A stretch of 64,000 bases of DNA, taken from assembly GCA_963726785.1 (NCBI GenBank), contig CAVSDJ010000008.1:2262078-2326077 (forward strand), written 5' to 3'. The position numbers and the translations under genes were made by a program. This DNA is from DATEKX01 sp963726785 (GTDB lineage: Bacteria; Acidobacteriota; Blastocatellia; UBA7656). Positions within the stretch are counted from its first letter, which is position 1, and each line of letters starts with the position of its first letter. Shown one piece after another: positions 55,515 through 63,999 of the stretch. A model generated the notes under the pieces. It saw only the letters and a list, made by a program, of their open reading frames with translations, was not told where the DNA came from and made no database searches.

Positions 55515-57101
55515 TCATAAGGGAATCTCTTTGCGCCCGTAAAGCCGTTCTGACACTAGCCCGCGCTTCACGCACTCCTCGACCAGCTTGTTCGACTCGA
55601 CAATGGGGCGAGAAGCTTCGGTGTATTGAATTGACGTGAGATACGTCAGCCAAGGCTCCTGGCCCATTGCGTATACATAAACTTGTTTCGGGTTGAATGA
55701 TTTCATAATATCAACCGCTTTTTCAAAGTCTGAGCCATCAAATCTCCTCGATTGATCCATCTTCCTGGCTAATGGCTGAGTTAACAACGGCCCGAACAGC
55801 CAGGACATCGGGGCTCCATCGCACTCCATTCCCAAAAACACCATATCAAGATCGCCGGTGACTTCATGAACATGATCATAGATGCCTGCCAGCAGGTTAT
55901 TGGAATCGGCGACAAAAAGCGCCGATTCCCCTTTGAGCATTACCAGATACGAGGTCTTCGTTCGTATGTTTAAATCCGCGTGCTCACCGAAGAAAGGCAG
56001 GCTGGTTATGGCCCCATCGGTAAATCCGATGGTTTCCATCTCATCAATTTCTCGCACATTCTTGAAGCCGATTTGTTGCAAAGTCCGCTTCAATGATGGG
56101 TCTGCCAACACTCCGTTATTACTCCTCGGCACAATTACGTTATCGGTTTTATGCCGCAACTGTAGCAGTGTTTCAAACATACAGTGGTCTTGATGATTGT
56201 GAGTTATCAGGATGTAGTTGATCGTTTCCGGAAGGTCAGCAAACGTATAGCGAGCAATCCCGCCACCTATCTTGTAGCTTATCACGGGGTCTAACAGTAT
56301 GCTGGTCGAATCCGACTCGATTAATACGCAGGCGTGCCCAAAATAGCGTACCCTCACGTTGTCGCCCGTATAATTGCTGCGGGCAGGGGGAGTCTCATTT
56401 GTGAAAAATGATGAAAACAGCTCTTCATCTTTATCTCGAATATTCAAAACATCTTTCATATAGCCGAGCGGTTGAGCAACGTCTTTCGCTCTGAATAACT
56501 CATCGAGCCTTTCATCGCAAAAAGGGATATTTAAGTGCAGGTGTTGGTCGTCATCAAGCCTTGGGGTGCTGAAGACAAAAGCTCGGTCATCTCTTTCAAC
56601 CAACGACAACGAGATGCCTTGCGCCGCCCGGTTATAATAAGGGCTGTTATAAAGTAACCCTTCTATGAATCGGATGGAGGGGTTATTGTTCAAGTCATAA
56701 ACCAGCTCGACATAACCTTTCAAAGCCGGAGGAATCTTCTGATAGAGAGGCTCAAGCGAATAGCCATCGGCCTCCTTCTTCAGTGTTTCGTCCAGAGTCT
56801 TAATAGCTTCGGCCATCTCCAACATATTTGCCTGCTCTTTGATCGTCGTTTCCATCAGCGACTTGATCTCAGCGACTCTTTCGGCAGGGTGATTGATGAA
56901 CGGGCCGCCAATCATCGCTGGATTTTTGAGAGCGGAGATATGCACCTGCGGGTTGGAGACGAACGACCGCATGATCTTCAGATGTGAGTTGGCAATATAC
57001 ATTGACGCCGTGGCAGGCGATACGAGGTATGACCATGCATACCACCGATTGATTAATGGCTCAGCCAGTACGTTCTGCTTGAGGTATAGTTTTTCATTCA
57101 T
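55515..57101 (-). CDS. CmlA-type diiron beta-hydroxylase of NRPS-bound amino acids
   Basis: 528 residues in two parts: an N-terminal helical domain (1-245) and a metallo-beta-lactamase fold. The metal site is visible as H301, H303, D305, H306 (ITHNHQDHCMFE), E373 (FFGEHADL) and D399 (FVADSNN). These are all shifted by exactly four from the iron ligands I remember for CmlA (H305, H307, D309, H310, E377, D403), which is 532 residues long. CmlA hydroxylates the beta-carbon of an aminoacyl group held on an NRPS carrier protein. The ATG lies inside the 3' end of the NRPS gene (ATGAATGA overlap), so they are translated together and very likely act on the same carrier-bound amino acid. Confidence 0.88.
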   Translation of the reverse strand: MNEKLYLKQNVLAEPLINRWYAWSYLVSPATASMYIANSHLKIMRSFVSNPQVHISALKNPAMIGGPFINHPAERVAEIKSLMETTIKEQANMLEMAEAIKTLDETLKKEADGYSLEPLYQKIPPALKGYVELVYDLNNNPSIRFIEGLLYNSPYYNRAAQGISLSLVERDDRAFVFSTPRLDDDQHLHLNIPFCDERLDELFRAKDVAQPLGYMKDVLNIRDKDEELFSSFFTNETPPARSNYTGDNVRVRYFGHACVLIESDSTSILLDPVISYKIGGGIARYTFADLPETINYILITHNHQDHCMFETLLQLRHKTDNVIVPRSNNGVLADPSLKRTLQQIGFKNVREIDEMETIGFTDGAITSLPFFGEHADLNIRTKTSYLVMLKGESALFVADSNNLLAGIYDHVHEVTGDLDMVFLGMECDGAPMSWLFGPLLTQPLARKMDQSRRFDGSDFEKAVDIMKSFNPKQVYVYAMGQEPWLTYLTSIQYTEASRPIVESNKLVEECVKRGLVSERLYGRKEIPL

Positions 57102-59988
57102 GGTTAAGCTTGCTCACTAGGGTCTCATGGATCGAAGACTTCAGCCTTTCGGCCATGAGCTGGACGTAGGGCTCACGGATCATTGTGAAATGATTGCCGG
57201 GGACCTCTGTTACTTCTACGCTATTTTCGGTCAACTCCGCCCACCCACTTGATGGCCCCTGAAGGAGATCATTGGCCGACTCGCTTGCCTTCAGCAGGGC
57301 GATCCGGCATCGGGCCATTTTCGGCGTGTAGTTGTTCATGGCCATCCCGTTAGCTTTAAACACCTCGAAAAGACGGCGGACTTGAGAAAGAGTGATGGCC
57401 GCAGGAGTCAGACCTGCGTCCCTTGCCGCTTCCATAACATACGCTAACCGCTCATCCGGGCCGAGGCTCAAGAAGCGATCAAGTGAAATATTGATGTGAT
57501 CAAGCGGAAGACCTAGATGCTGACTGAAACTTACCATAGCTGCCACATCATCTTCTTCCATGAGTTCTTCTTGATGGTCTGGCGCTCGCGCATCTATTAA
57601 GACCAGCAGGGCAACCATCTCACCCTGCGCTTCGAGCTGGCGAGCCATCTCGAAAGCAATGACGCCTCCCATAGACCAGCCTCCCAGCAAGTAAGGGCCG
57701 ACGGGTTGTACCGTTCGCATCGCTTCAATGTAGAGCGTTGCCATCTCTTCAATTTTCGTGCAGACAGGTTGTTCGCTACTCAGTCCCCGCGCTTGAAATG
57801 CATAGAACGGTTGATCCGGTCCCAGGTGACGCGCCAACTCGATATAGCACAACACATTTCCACCTCCGGGGTGCACGCAGAAGAAAGGTTGATTAGACCC
57901 TCCAGGCTGAAGCGCCACAAGCGGCGACCAGTGAGTCGTATCCGCCTCGTCATTCCATTCATCCAGCAGTTGCTGCCGCTCTGCTTGTGTCAATAAAGGC
58001 AATCCCCATATTGGCTGCTCTATGTCAGCAGCGACGGCGACCGGCTGAATTGGCGCGAGCGTTTTTTGACTCGAACCATTGAGCGGGCTTTCCATCTTCT
58101 CATTGCTGTAGCCTAACGACTCTGCCAATTTCGAGGTGACCTCTCCGAGAAAATCATTCGGATAATGTTCTTTCCAGTTCTCTGCAATGCCCGGGTCAAT
58201 ATGCGTATGCTGATGAAATTTTATATCCCCCAGCATTCGTGACTCCGCGTGAATACCATCGGTCATCTTCTCTTTTTTGCCTATGTAGGGTCGCAGCATA
58301 TCCGACTCGAACTCGATGCCCAGGAATCCGCATATCTCCCGTGTTACTGCTTCCGGTTCCTTCACCAAATCTTCGAACCTTACTCTATGCTGACGGCTCT
58401 CCGGCACGCGGCTCAGAAACTCCAGTATGTTCTGGTGGCTTATGACCCAGATCAGCTCCGCCACCTCTCTGGCTGAAAACGGGTGTTTGAACCTCGGAAA
58501 TATCTGGGCAAGCTTCGCCTCTTCATAAGATCGGATCACCCCCTGCGGGCTGCGAAGAAGATGTATGTAGCGCGCTTCGCTGAAGTCGGTCTCTGCGCGA
58601 TTCAACACCTCCATATCCATTGCGTAGGCTGGCGTCTTATCAACCAAACGCCTCTCTCCCAGCCACTCTTGCATCAGGCGATAAAACTCTTGAGTGGTCA
58701 GATTCTGCGCCTCACAATCTTCGATAATGCTTTTAGCCTTATCGGCATCGCAGCCCTTTATCTGCATAACGGCGCGGATGGCTCCTTCCAGCCAGAAGCT
58801 ATGTTTGCCGGAAAACTCCGCGCGCCTTTCTTCAAACGTGTTGAAAGAGAGTAATTCCAGTTCGGGAGGGGCGAACAGCCGAGAGTGGCCTCCGAGCATG
58901 ACTCTGAACAGAGTCGAGCCTGATCGGGGCGAGGAGAGGACGAAAATCGCCTGCGGATTTTTTGAAGCACCCGATTGCGCTCGCGGCGGCAATGGCCGTA
59001 TCAACCGGCGCAGTTCTGCCACCTTATCCGAATCTATCTTTTCGATGAGCGAAGGCGATTCCTCTTGTTGCCACCCATCCCCTAAGAGCCTTGAGACGGC
59101 AGCCGCGCAATCCCGCTTGAGGTAGTCGGCGAACGTGGCAATGCTGGGACAATCAAAGATTGAAATGACCTGCAACATCTCAGACAGTTCCTGTTGGAGT
59201 TTGTTGACCAGAACAGCCGCCTTGAGCGATTCGCCGCCAATCTCAAAGAAATTATCGTAAACGCCCACCTCTGCTACTTCCAGCACCTCTCGCCATTTGT
59301 CTGCAAGGAAGCGCTCCAACGCATCGCGGGGAGCCTGAAATGCTTTATCTACTTGAGTGCGTGATTGATCGGGGGCTGGCAATGCTTTGCGGTCTACTTT
59401 CCCGTTTTCAGTCAAAGGCAGGCTGTCGAGCGTGACGAAGGCTTGAGGGATCATATGCTCAGGCAAACGCTCTTTGAGATATAATCGCAGTTCGTTAATG
59501 TCGGAAAAGTGATCAGGCTTATAGACCAGATAGGCGACGAGGCGGTTATAACCGTGCTTGTCCTGGCTTGCCATAACGAGTGAGTCTTGCAGGGCCGGGT
59601 GGTGTGCTAAAGCAGCCTCAATCTCACCAAGCTCTATGCGGAACCCGCGAACCTTCACCTGATCGTCCACGCGGCCCAGAAATTCTATATTGCCATCGGG
59701 CAGATAACGCACAAGATCTCCTGTCTTGTATAGGCGCGCCCCAGGCCTCCCGCTGAACGGGTCGGGGATGAATCTCTCTGCCGTCACGTCTGGCTGAAAC
59801 AGATAGCCGCGCGCCAAACTTGATCCCCCTATGTACAATTCACCTCGCACTCCATCTGCAACAAGTTGCATATCGGAGTCGAGCAGGTATAGCTGCGTGT
59901 TATGAACCGGGCGGCCTATGGGTGGCGCTGCCGTTTCCTGAGGCCGAACCGGCACAACGCATGATGACGCGACCACTGTGTTTTCAGT
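57094..59988 (-). CDS. NRPS terminal part: A (C-terminal half) - T - sulfotransferase - thioesterase; 5' end lost at the misjoin
   Basis: The read-through frame starts in fusA at 60114, but NRPS sequence begins at about 59988, inside core A5. Visible A-domain motifs are GELYIGGSSLARGY (A6), RLYKTGDLVRYL (A7), FLGRVDDQVKVRGFRIELGE (A8), LPEHMIPQAF (A9) and TENGKVDRKAL (A10). The T domain has FFEIGGESLKA with the phosphopantetheine Ser near 59228. Next is a PAPS sulfotransferase (VLSSPRSGSTLFRVMLGGHS near 58932; RYIHLLRSPQGVIRSYEEAK) of the CurM/OLS type, then a GrsT-like thioesterase (HPGGGNVLCYIELARHLG, nucleophile GGWSMGGVIAFEMA, LVLIDARAPD, final His in PGNHFTMI). It loads, modifies and releases an amino acid or peptide. 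The substrate code of the A domain is lost. Confidence 0.88.
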   Translation of the reverse strand, partial: TENTVVASSCVVPVRPQETAAPPIGRPVHNTQLYLLDSDMQLVADGVRGELYIGGSSLARGYLFQPDVTAERFIPDPFSGRPGARLYKTGDLVRYLPDGNIEFLGRVDDQVKVRGFRIELGEIEAALAHHPALQDSLVMASQDKHGYNRLVAYLVYKPDHFSDINELRLYLKERLPEHMIPQAFVTLDSLPLTENGKVDRKALPAPDQSRTQVDKAFQAPRDALERFLADKWREVLEVAEVGVYDNFFEIGGESLKAAVLVNKLQQELSEMLQVISIFDCPSIATFADYLKRDCAAAVSRLLGDGWQQEESPSLIEKIDSDKVAELRRLIRPLPPRAQSGASKNPQAIFVLSSPRSGSTLFRVMLGGHSRLFAPPELELLSFNTFEERRAEFSGKHSFWLEGAIRAVMQIKGCDADKAKSIIEDCEAQNLTTQEFYRLMQEWLGERRLVDKTPAYAMDMEVLNRAETDFSEARYIHLLRSPQGVIRSYEEAKLAQIFPRFKHPFSAREVAELIWVISHQNILEFLSRVPESRQHRVRFEDLVKEPEAVTREICGFLGIEFESDMLRPYIGKKEKMTDGIHAESRMLGDIKFHQHTHIDPGIAENWKEHYPNDFLGEVTSKLAESLGYSNEKMESPLNGSSQKTLAPIQPVAVAADIEQPIWGLPLLTQAERQQLLDEWNDEADTTHWSPLVALQPGGSNQPFFCVHPGGGNVLCYIELARHLGPDQPFYAFQARGLSSEQPVCTKIEEMATLYIEAMRTVQPVGPYLLGGWSMGGVIAFEMARQLEAQGEMVALLVLIDARAPDHQEELMEEDDVAAMVSFSQHLGLPLDHINISLDRFLSLGPDERLAYVMEAARDAGLTPAAITLSQVRRLFEVFKANGMAMNNYTPKMARCRIALLKASESANDLLQGPSSGWAELTENSVEVTEVPGNHFTMIREPYVQLMAERLKSSIHETLVSKLNHE

Positions 59989-59992
59989 GTCC
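59983..59992. other. Chimeric junction between two genomes (probable assembly misjoin)
   Basis: Left of it the leftward frame encodes the NRPS A5 region (TENTVVASSCVVP). Right of it the same frame encodes EF-G (GHRIDLMDT, normally followed by PGHVDF). Both genes are cut at the same base with a few shared bases (ACACT). Base composition and gene style change here. Confidence 0.85.
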
Positions 59993-60233
59993 ATCAGATC
60001 GATGCGGTGACCCTTCCAGTGGCACGTCGTCGACGCGGACGTGATCGTGATCCCGCGCTCCTGCTCCTGCTGCATCCAGTCCATGGCCGCGGTCCCGTCG
60101 TCTACCTCGCCCATCCGGTGCGAGAGCCCGGTGTAATAGAGGATCGCGCTCAGTGAGTCGTGGTCTTGCCCGCATCGATGTGCGCCATGATCCCGATGTT
60201 TCGGGTTTTATCGATTGGGACTTGCCGAACCAC
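59988..60233 (-). CDS. fusA: Elongation factor G, N-terminal fragment (frame breaks; cut by misjoin)
   Basis: From the GTG at 60233 the sequence reads VRQVPIDKTRNIGIMAHIDA, then GKTTT (G1 loop). After extra bases near 60140-60155 it continues ILYYTGLSHRMGEVDDGTAA and MDWMQQEQERGITITSASTT to GHRIDLMDT. This is the GTPase domain of EF-G, which drives translocation on the ribosome. Only about 80 of some 690 residues remain before the junction at 59988. It follows rpsG and rpsL in the standard str order. Confidence 0.92.
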
Positions 60234-60351
60234 GACCACTTTGACTCCCTCGGCGCGCACCGCGGACGTGCTTGAGCGCCCCTGTGAGGTCCGCCAATCT
60301 GACGTTGACGAAAGGACTACGACTGACTGCTGTTGACCGCCGACTCCCGCC

Positions 60352-60833
60352 TTACCAGCGGTAGTGGGCGAAGGCCTTGTTGGCTTCGGCCATGCTGTGC
60401 GTGTCTTCGCGTTTCTTGACCGCGTTGCCGCGCCGTTGGCGAAGCATCCATCAGCTCCGCCGCGAGTTTCTCCCGCATGGTACGTCCTCCGGCGATCGCG
60501 GGCGGTATGGATCGAGCCAGCGCATGCCGAGGTCAGCGCCCGGTCCGGCGCACTTCGACGGGCACCTGATAGGTCGCCCCGCCGACCCGGCGGCGACTTC
60601 ACCTCAGCTGGGGCTGCAGTTCTCGAGCGCGCGGTCCAACACCTTGAGCGGATCGTCTTGGCGTGCTCTCGCCACGATGTCGAGGGCGCCGTAGACGATG
60701 CGCTCGGCAATGGACTTTTGCCCCGAGCCATCACCGTGTTGATGAATTTCGTCAGACGAGCCGTGTCAGATCGGCGTAACTTCGGATCCGGAGGCAGCTT
60801 GCGCTTCGGGTACTTCGCGTTACGACGAGGCAT
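60352..60833 (-). CDS. rpsG: 30S ribosomal protein S7 (several frame breaks)
   Basis: The start at 60833 has a GGAAAGGAT site and gives MPRRNAKYPKRKLPPDPK, then TKFINTVMARGK. Later blocks appear in shifted frames (VEVKS, PDRALT, IHTARDR, and HYRW followed by the stop at 60352). Net length 482 bp against about 471 expected, so indels add up to about +11. S7 nucleates the head of the 30S subunit. Sequence quality is poor here; as a core gene it is unlikely to be a true pseudogene. Confidence 0.88.
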
Positions 60834-60873
60834 CGAGATCCTTTCCTGGTCATTTGGCCTGAGCTGTTGGCGA

Positions 60874-61242
60874 TTACTTGGGTCGCTTGGCGCCGTATTT
60901 GGAGCGGCCCTTGCGACGTTGGCCACGCCCTGCGTGTCGAGGGTGCCGCGGATGATGTGGTAGCGGACGCCGGGCAGATCCTTGACGCGGCCTCCGCGAA
61001 TCAGCACCACGAGTGCTCCTGGAGGTTGTGACCCTCGCCCGGGATGTAGGCCGTGACTTCCATGCCGTTGGTCAGCCGCACGCGGGCCACCTTCCGCAGC
61101 GCCGAGTTCGGCTTCTTCGGCGTGGTGGTGTAGACGCGGATGCACACGCCGCGCTTCTGGGGACAGCTCTTCAGCGCCGGGGAGGCCGTCTTGCGCTCAG
61201 GAGTTGTCGGCCCTGTCGGACCAGCTGGTTGATGGTTGGCAT
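60874..61242 (-). CDS. rpsL: 30S ribosomal protein S12 (frame breaks)
   Basis: The start at 61242 gives M-P-T-INQLVRQ-type sequence in one frame, and the next reads KSCPQKRGVCIRVYTTTPKK, then PNSALRKVARVRLTNGMEVT and AYIPGEGHNLQEHS. A third reads VVLIRGGRVKDLPGVRYHII and the end SKYGAKRPK with the stop at 60874-60876. S12 is the decoding-site protein in which streptomycin resistance arises. The PNS loop and the KDLPGVRYH loop are wild type as read. First gene of the str operon. Confidence 0.92.
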
Positions 61243-61289
61243 CCCTCACCCTCGCGAACGGCCCCGCTTAAGGGTCGGGCGCACACCCG

Positions 61290-62828
61290 TCAAGGCTCCA
61301 GGCCGTTTCCGGCCGCGATCGTGGGCCGAATCAGGGCCCGAGCCCGGAAACGATCAGGATTGCCGCCCTTCCATCCCTTGATGCCGGGTGCACCGAACAG
61401 CAGGTCACGCCGCCCGTCGCCGGTGACGTCGACCGCGGGCACCATCGACCGTCCTGCCATGGTGGCGGTGTCGCCGTGGAAGGACGCGTCCTGATCGGCA
61501 GGTTCGTCGGCGCCGCTCAGCGGCCCACGGAAGTAGAAGACCGCACCCGCTTGCGAGCCCCACTCGGCATCCCCGGGCGCGCTCACGAGCACGTCGGCGC
61601 GATCGTCGCCGTCGACGTCGCCCGCGCTCGCGACCTGGTACCCGAGCATCTGGGTGCTCACGCCTTCGAGCTTCCAATCGGCGAGCACGTGGGCCGTTTC
61701 GCCCTTGTCGAGGCGGGTACCGTCGAACAGCCACGCGGCTCCCGGTCCGGCTGCTTCGTAGTACCAGCCGACAAGCAGATCGGTCACGCCGTCGCCGTCA
61801 CGTCGCCCGCGGGCGCGATCGAGCCCTGCGGGACCTCGTAGGTCATCAGAGTCGATCGTCGCGTCACCGTCCGACGCCAGCATCGCGCCCGACAGCGGAC
61901 CGTGGAAGATCGAGATGCCGGGCCCGCCAGCGATCGCGAGGTCGTCCGCCCCGTCGCCGTCGACGTCGCCGAGCGCCGTCACGCTCACCCCGAAGTACCC
62001 GCCGGCCGATCCATGCTCGCCGTAGATTCGCAGCGGCGCGTCCTCGGGCTCTGTCTCCAATGCCGTGCCGTCGATTCCGTACACGGCTCCGCGCGGGTAG
62101 TTGTGGAGCTCCCGATACGGTGCGCCGAGGACGAGATCTGCGGTGCCATCTCCGTCCAGGTCTGCGGCCGCCATGGCGACACCGAGCGCGTCGTGCTCCG
62201 TTTCGCCGACGTACGTGACGTCGGCCTCGGCGAGCGTGAGCGCACCGGGTGCGAGGCCCGCGAAGAGGTACACGGACGCAGGGTCGGTGGGAGAGCTCGG
62301 TCCACCGATGCCCGGGGCGGCGACGAGGAGCTCGTCGGCGCCGTCGCCATCGAGGTCGGGAATCGCGACCGAAGAGATCCCGAAGTGGGACTGCTCGCCC
62401 TCGCCGTCGATTGTGAGCCACGCGTCCTGGAGATTGACATCAGCCGGAAACGGCCCGAGCGCCACCGCCATCTGCCCGACCTCGGTGTCACCGCCGTCGG
62501 CGCGGAACACGGCGGCGCTGCCACGTCCGCTGCTCCATCTCCGTCGAAGTCGCCCACGGAGAACGCTGCGCCGACGCCGTCGCCGCCGCGGTCGCCGAGG
62601 ATCGCGATCCGTCCTCGGGTAGCTCGTACTCGCCCTCCCAAGCGACGGCTGGCGCCGTATCTGTATCGGTGTCGTCGTGTCGGTGTCCGTGTCCGAATCG
62701 GTGTCGGTGTCGGTGTCGGTGTCGGAATCCGTGTCGCTGTCGCTCTCGTCCGAAGCCGTGTTGTCACCGCCATCGGTGCAGCCAACGGTCGAGAACAACG
62801 CGAGCGCAAACCACATCGAACGTCCCAT
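61290..62828 (-). CDS. Lipoprotein with D/S/T-rich linker and FG-GAP (integrin-alpha-like) propeller repeats (frame breaks)
   Basis: The start at 62828 gives a lipoprotein signal (WFALALFSTVGCTDGG) and then a low-complexity linker of D, S and T (SDESDSDTDSDTDTDTDTDS) coded by a GTGTCG-type repeat at about 62668-62755. After a region of frame breaks (62500-62660), FG-GAP blades follow, each with a calcium-loop-like D-x-D-G-D-G-x-D (IPDLDGDGADELLVAAPG, AADLDGDGTADLVLGAPY, GDVDGDGADDLAIAGG, GDVDGDDRADVLVSAPG, VDVTGDGRRDLLFGAPG). Another break lies near 61810. Such surface lipoproteins are numerous in Myxococcota. Function: surface binding, details unknown. Confidence 0.82.
   Translation of the reverse strand: MGRSMWFALALFSTVGCTDGGDNTASDESDSDTDSDTDTDTDTDSDTDTDTTTPIQIRRQPSLGRASTSYPRTDRDPRRPRRRRRRRSVLRGRLRRRWSSGRGSAAVFRADGGDTEVGQMAVALGPFPADVNLQDAWLTIDGEGEQSHFGISSVAIPDLDGDGADELLVAAPGIGGPSSPTDPASVYLFAGLAPGALTLAEADVTYVGETEHDALGVAMAAADLDGDGTADLVLGAPYRELHNYPRGAVYGIDGTALETEPEDAPLRIYGEHGSAGGYFGVSVTALGDVDGDGADDLAIAGGPGISIFHGPLSGAMLASDGDATIDSDDLRGPAGLDRARGRRDGDGVTDLLVGWYYEAAGPGAAWLFDGTRLDKGETAHVLADWKLEGVSTQMLGYQVASAGDVDGDDRADVLVSAPGDAEWGSQAGAVFYFRGPLSGADEPADQDASFHGDTATMAGRSMVPAVDVTGDGRRDLLFGAPGIKGWKGGNPDRFRARALIRPTIAAGNGLEP
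62668..62755. repeat. GTGTCG-type low-complexity repeat inside the lipoprotein gene
   Basis: Short units (GTGTCGGTGTCG and variants GTGTCCGTGTCC) encode the Asp/Thr/Ser linker on the minus strand. It is a coding microsatellite, not a CRISPR: the units are 6 bp with no spacers. Confidence 0.75.
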
Positions 62829-62909
62829 TTGGCCTCCAACGCCGGAAACCGCTGTAACCAGTTGCGCTCCGCTCGTGGCGGATTCACGGGCTTCGATTAG
62901 CCTCCGAGC

Positions 62910-63949
62910 ATGCCCACACGCCCCAAGACCCAAAACGATTCCGACCTCGCCATCGAGCCCGTCGACTGGCTCTCCCGCGCCGAGCATCGACGCATCCAAG
63001 GGACCCTGCGAACGATTGAGAAGGAACGCGCGAGCGAGCGGAAGGAACGCGCACGCGCGCTCGAGGAGCTGAAGATTCGAGATCGCGAGCGCATCTCCGC
63101 GCTCTTGGGGCCCGAAAGCTCGCGTCGCTACAAGTCGCTCAAGTCGCGGACCGCGAAGGCGCCCAGGGCGCGGCGGACTCGGGACGCGACGGCGCTCCTC
63201 CACGAGATCGGGTTCGATTGCATCCGCGCCCAGCGCATCCAGAAGAAGTACCTCCAATCCGTCCGGGCACTCTTGAACGACGGGACGGTCGGGCCGCGCT
63301 CCGACGTACTCGACCCGGGACGATCTCCGTGGGTCACCTACGCGGCGCCGTACGCCGGATCGTTCTGGAGCTACGCGTGGGACCGGAGCGGCAACGTCCG
63401 CGACCCGGTCCTGGCGCGGTATCTCGAGACATCCACCGGGCGGATCGGATCGAGCATCCAAACGCACCTGGGCGGGGCAGACAACGACGACCGCCTCGAC
63501 GCCGAGTACTACACCTGCTTCTACGCGTGGCACACAGCGCTCGCGAAGGGCCCGCTCGATGCCTACCTCACGTTCAGGTTCCGCACGTCGACGGACTCGG
63601 GAGAGGTCCACGACGAGTGGGGCCTCTCCGATGTCGTCTACAACCAGTGGTACGTGTTCGCTTCCGGGTCGTCGACACCGCCGGGCGGAGGGATTCGCTA
63701 GACAGCCGCCTCTTCAACGTCACCGGGGCCGCCTCCGGAGACGACGAGTCGTGGAACGACGTCGTGGCCGCGCCGAACGACGTCCGCTCGTTCTACTTCC
63801 GCACACCGGGGTCGTTCAACCAGGGTGAGCCGCTGTTGCTGGAGGGGGGCGTGCTCAACACGACATGGTTCACGTCCAACGACATGAGCGTCGAGACCGC
63901 GGACGATCCCGATCTGCGGCTCGATCGGATCATGGTCGATCCCCCTGAC
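62910..63949 (+). CDS. Protein of unknown function (one frame break near 63695; 3' end near the window edge)
   Basis: The first frame (62910-63701) starts MPTRPKTQNDSDLAIEPVDW, then a basic helical region (TIEKERASERKERARALEEL), then VTYAAPYAGSFWSYAWDRSG and NVRDPVLARYLETSTGRIGS. At about 63695 the frame moves: the next reads DSRLFNVTGAASGDDESWND and FYFRTPGSFNQGEPLLLEGG. The second half looks beta-rich, with W/Y/F-rich strands, perhaps a jelly-roll or virion-like fold, but I do not recognise a family. No signal peptide. The stop is unclear because of a likely second indel near 63945. Confidence 0.6.
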
Positions 63950-63968
63950 CCCCGCACGAGAACAAGAA

Positions 63969-63999
63969 ACGCCCCGTCACCGCAAGGGCAACGGGGCGT
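63969..63999 (+). terminator. Terminator-like hairpin at the right edge
   Basis: ACGCCCCGT (63969-63977) and ACGGGGCGT (63991-63999) form a 9-bp perfect stem with a 13-nt loop just after the last gene. A T-run, if present, lies beyond the window. Confidence 0.6.

Noticed and set aside
55515..57101. Reading the MBL-fold protein as a beta-lactamase or lipid hydrolase
   Set aside because: Length, the N-terminal domain, the HxHxDH/E/D spacing and the NRPS overlap all match CmlA instead.
57094..60114. A single 1006-residue leftward frame that would fuse EF-G to an NRPS
   Set aside because: The first 43 residues are ordinary EF-G and the rest ordinary NRPS, both cut mid-motif; an accidental in-frame join at a misassembly explains it better than a real fusion.
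62668..62755. Regular short repeats that could suggest a CRISPR array
   Set aside because: Units are 6 bp, without spacers, and encode the D/T/S linker of a lipoprotein.
61290..63611. A 773-codon leftward frame starting at 63611
   Set aside because: Only the part from 62828 has a lipoprotein signal and FG-GAP repeats; the upstream part is antisense to the gene at 62910 and has no protein-like pattern.
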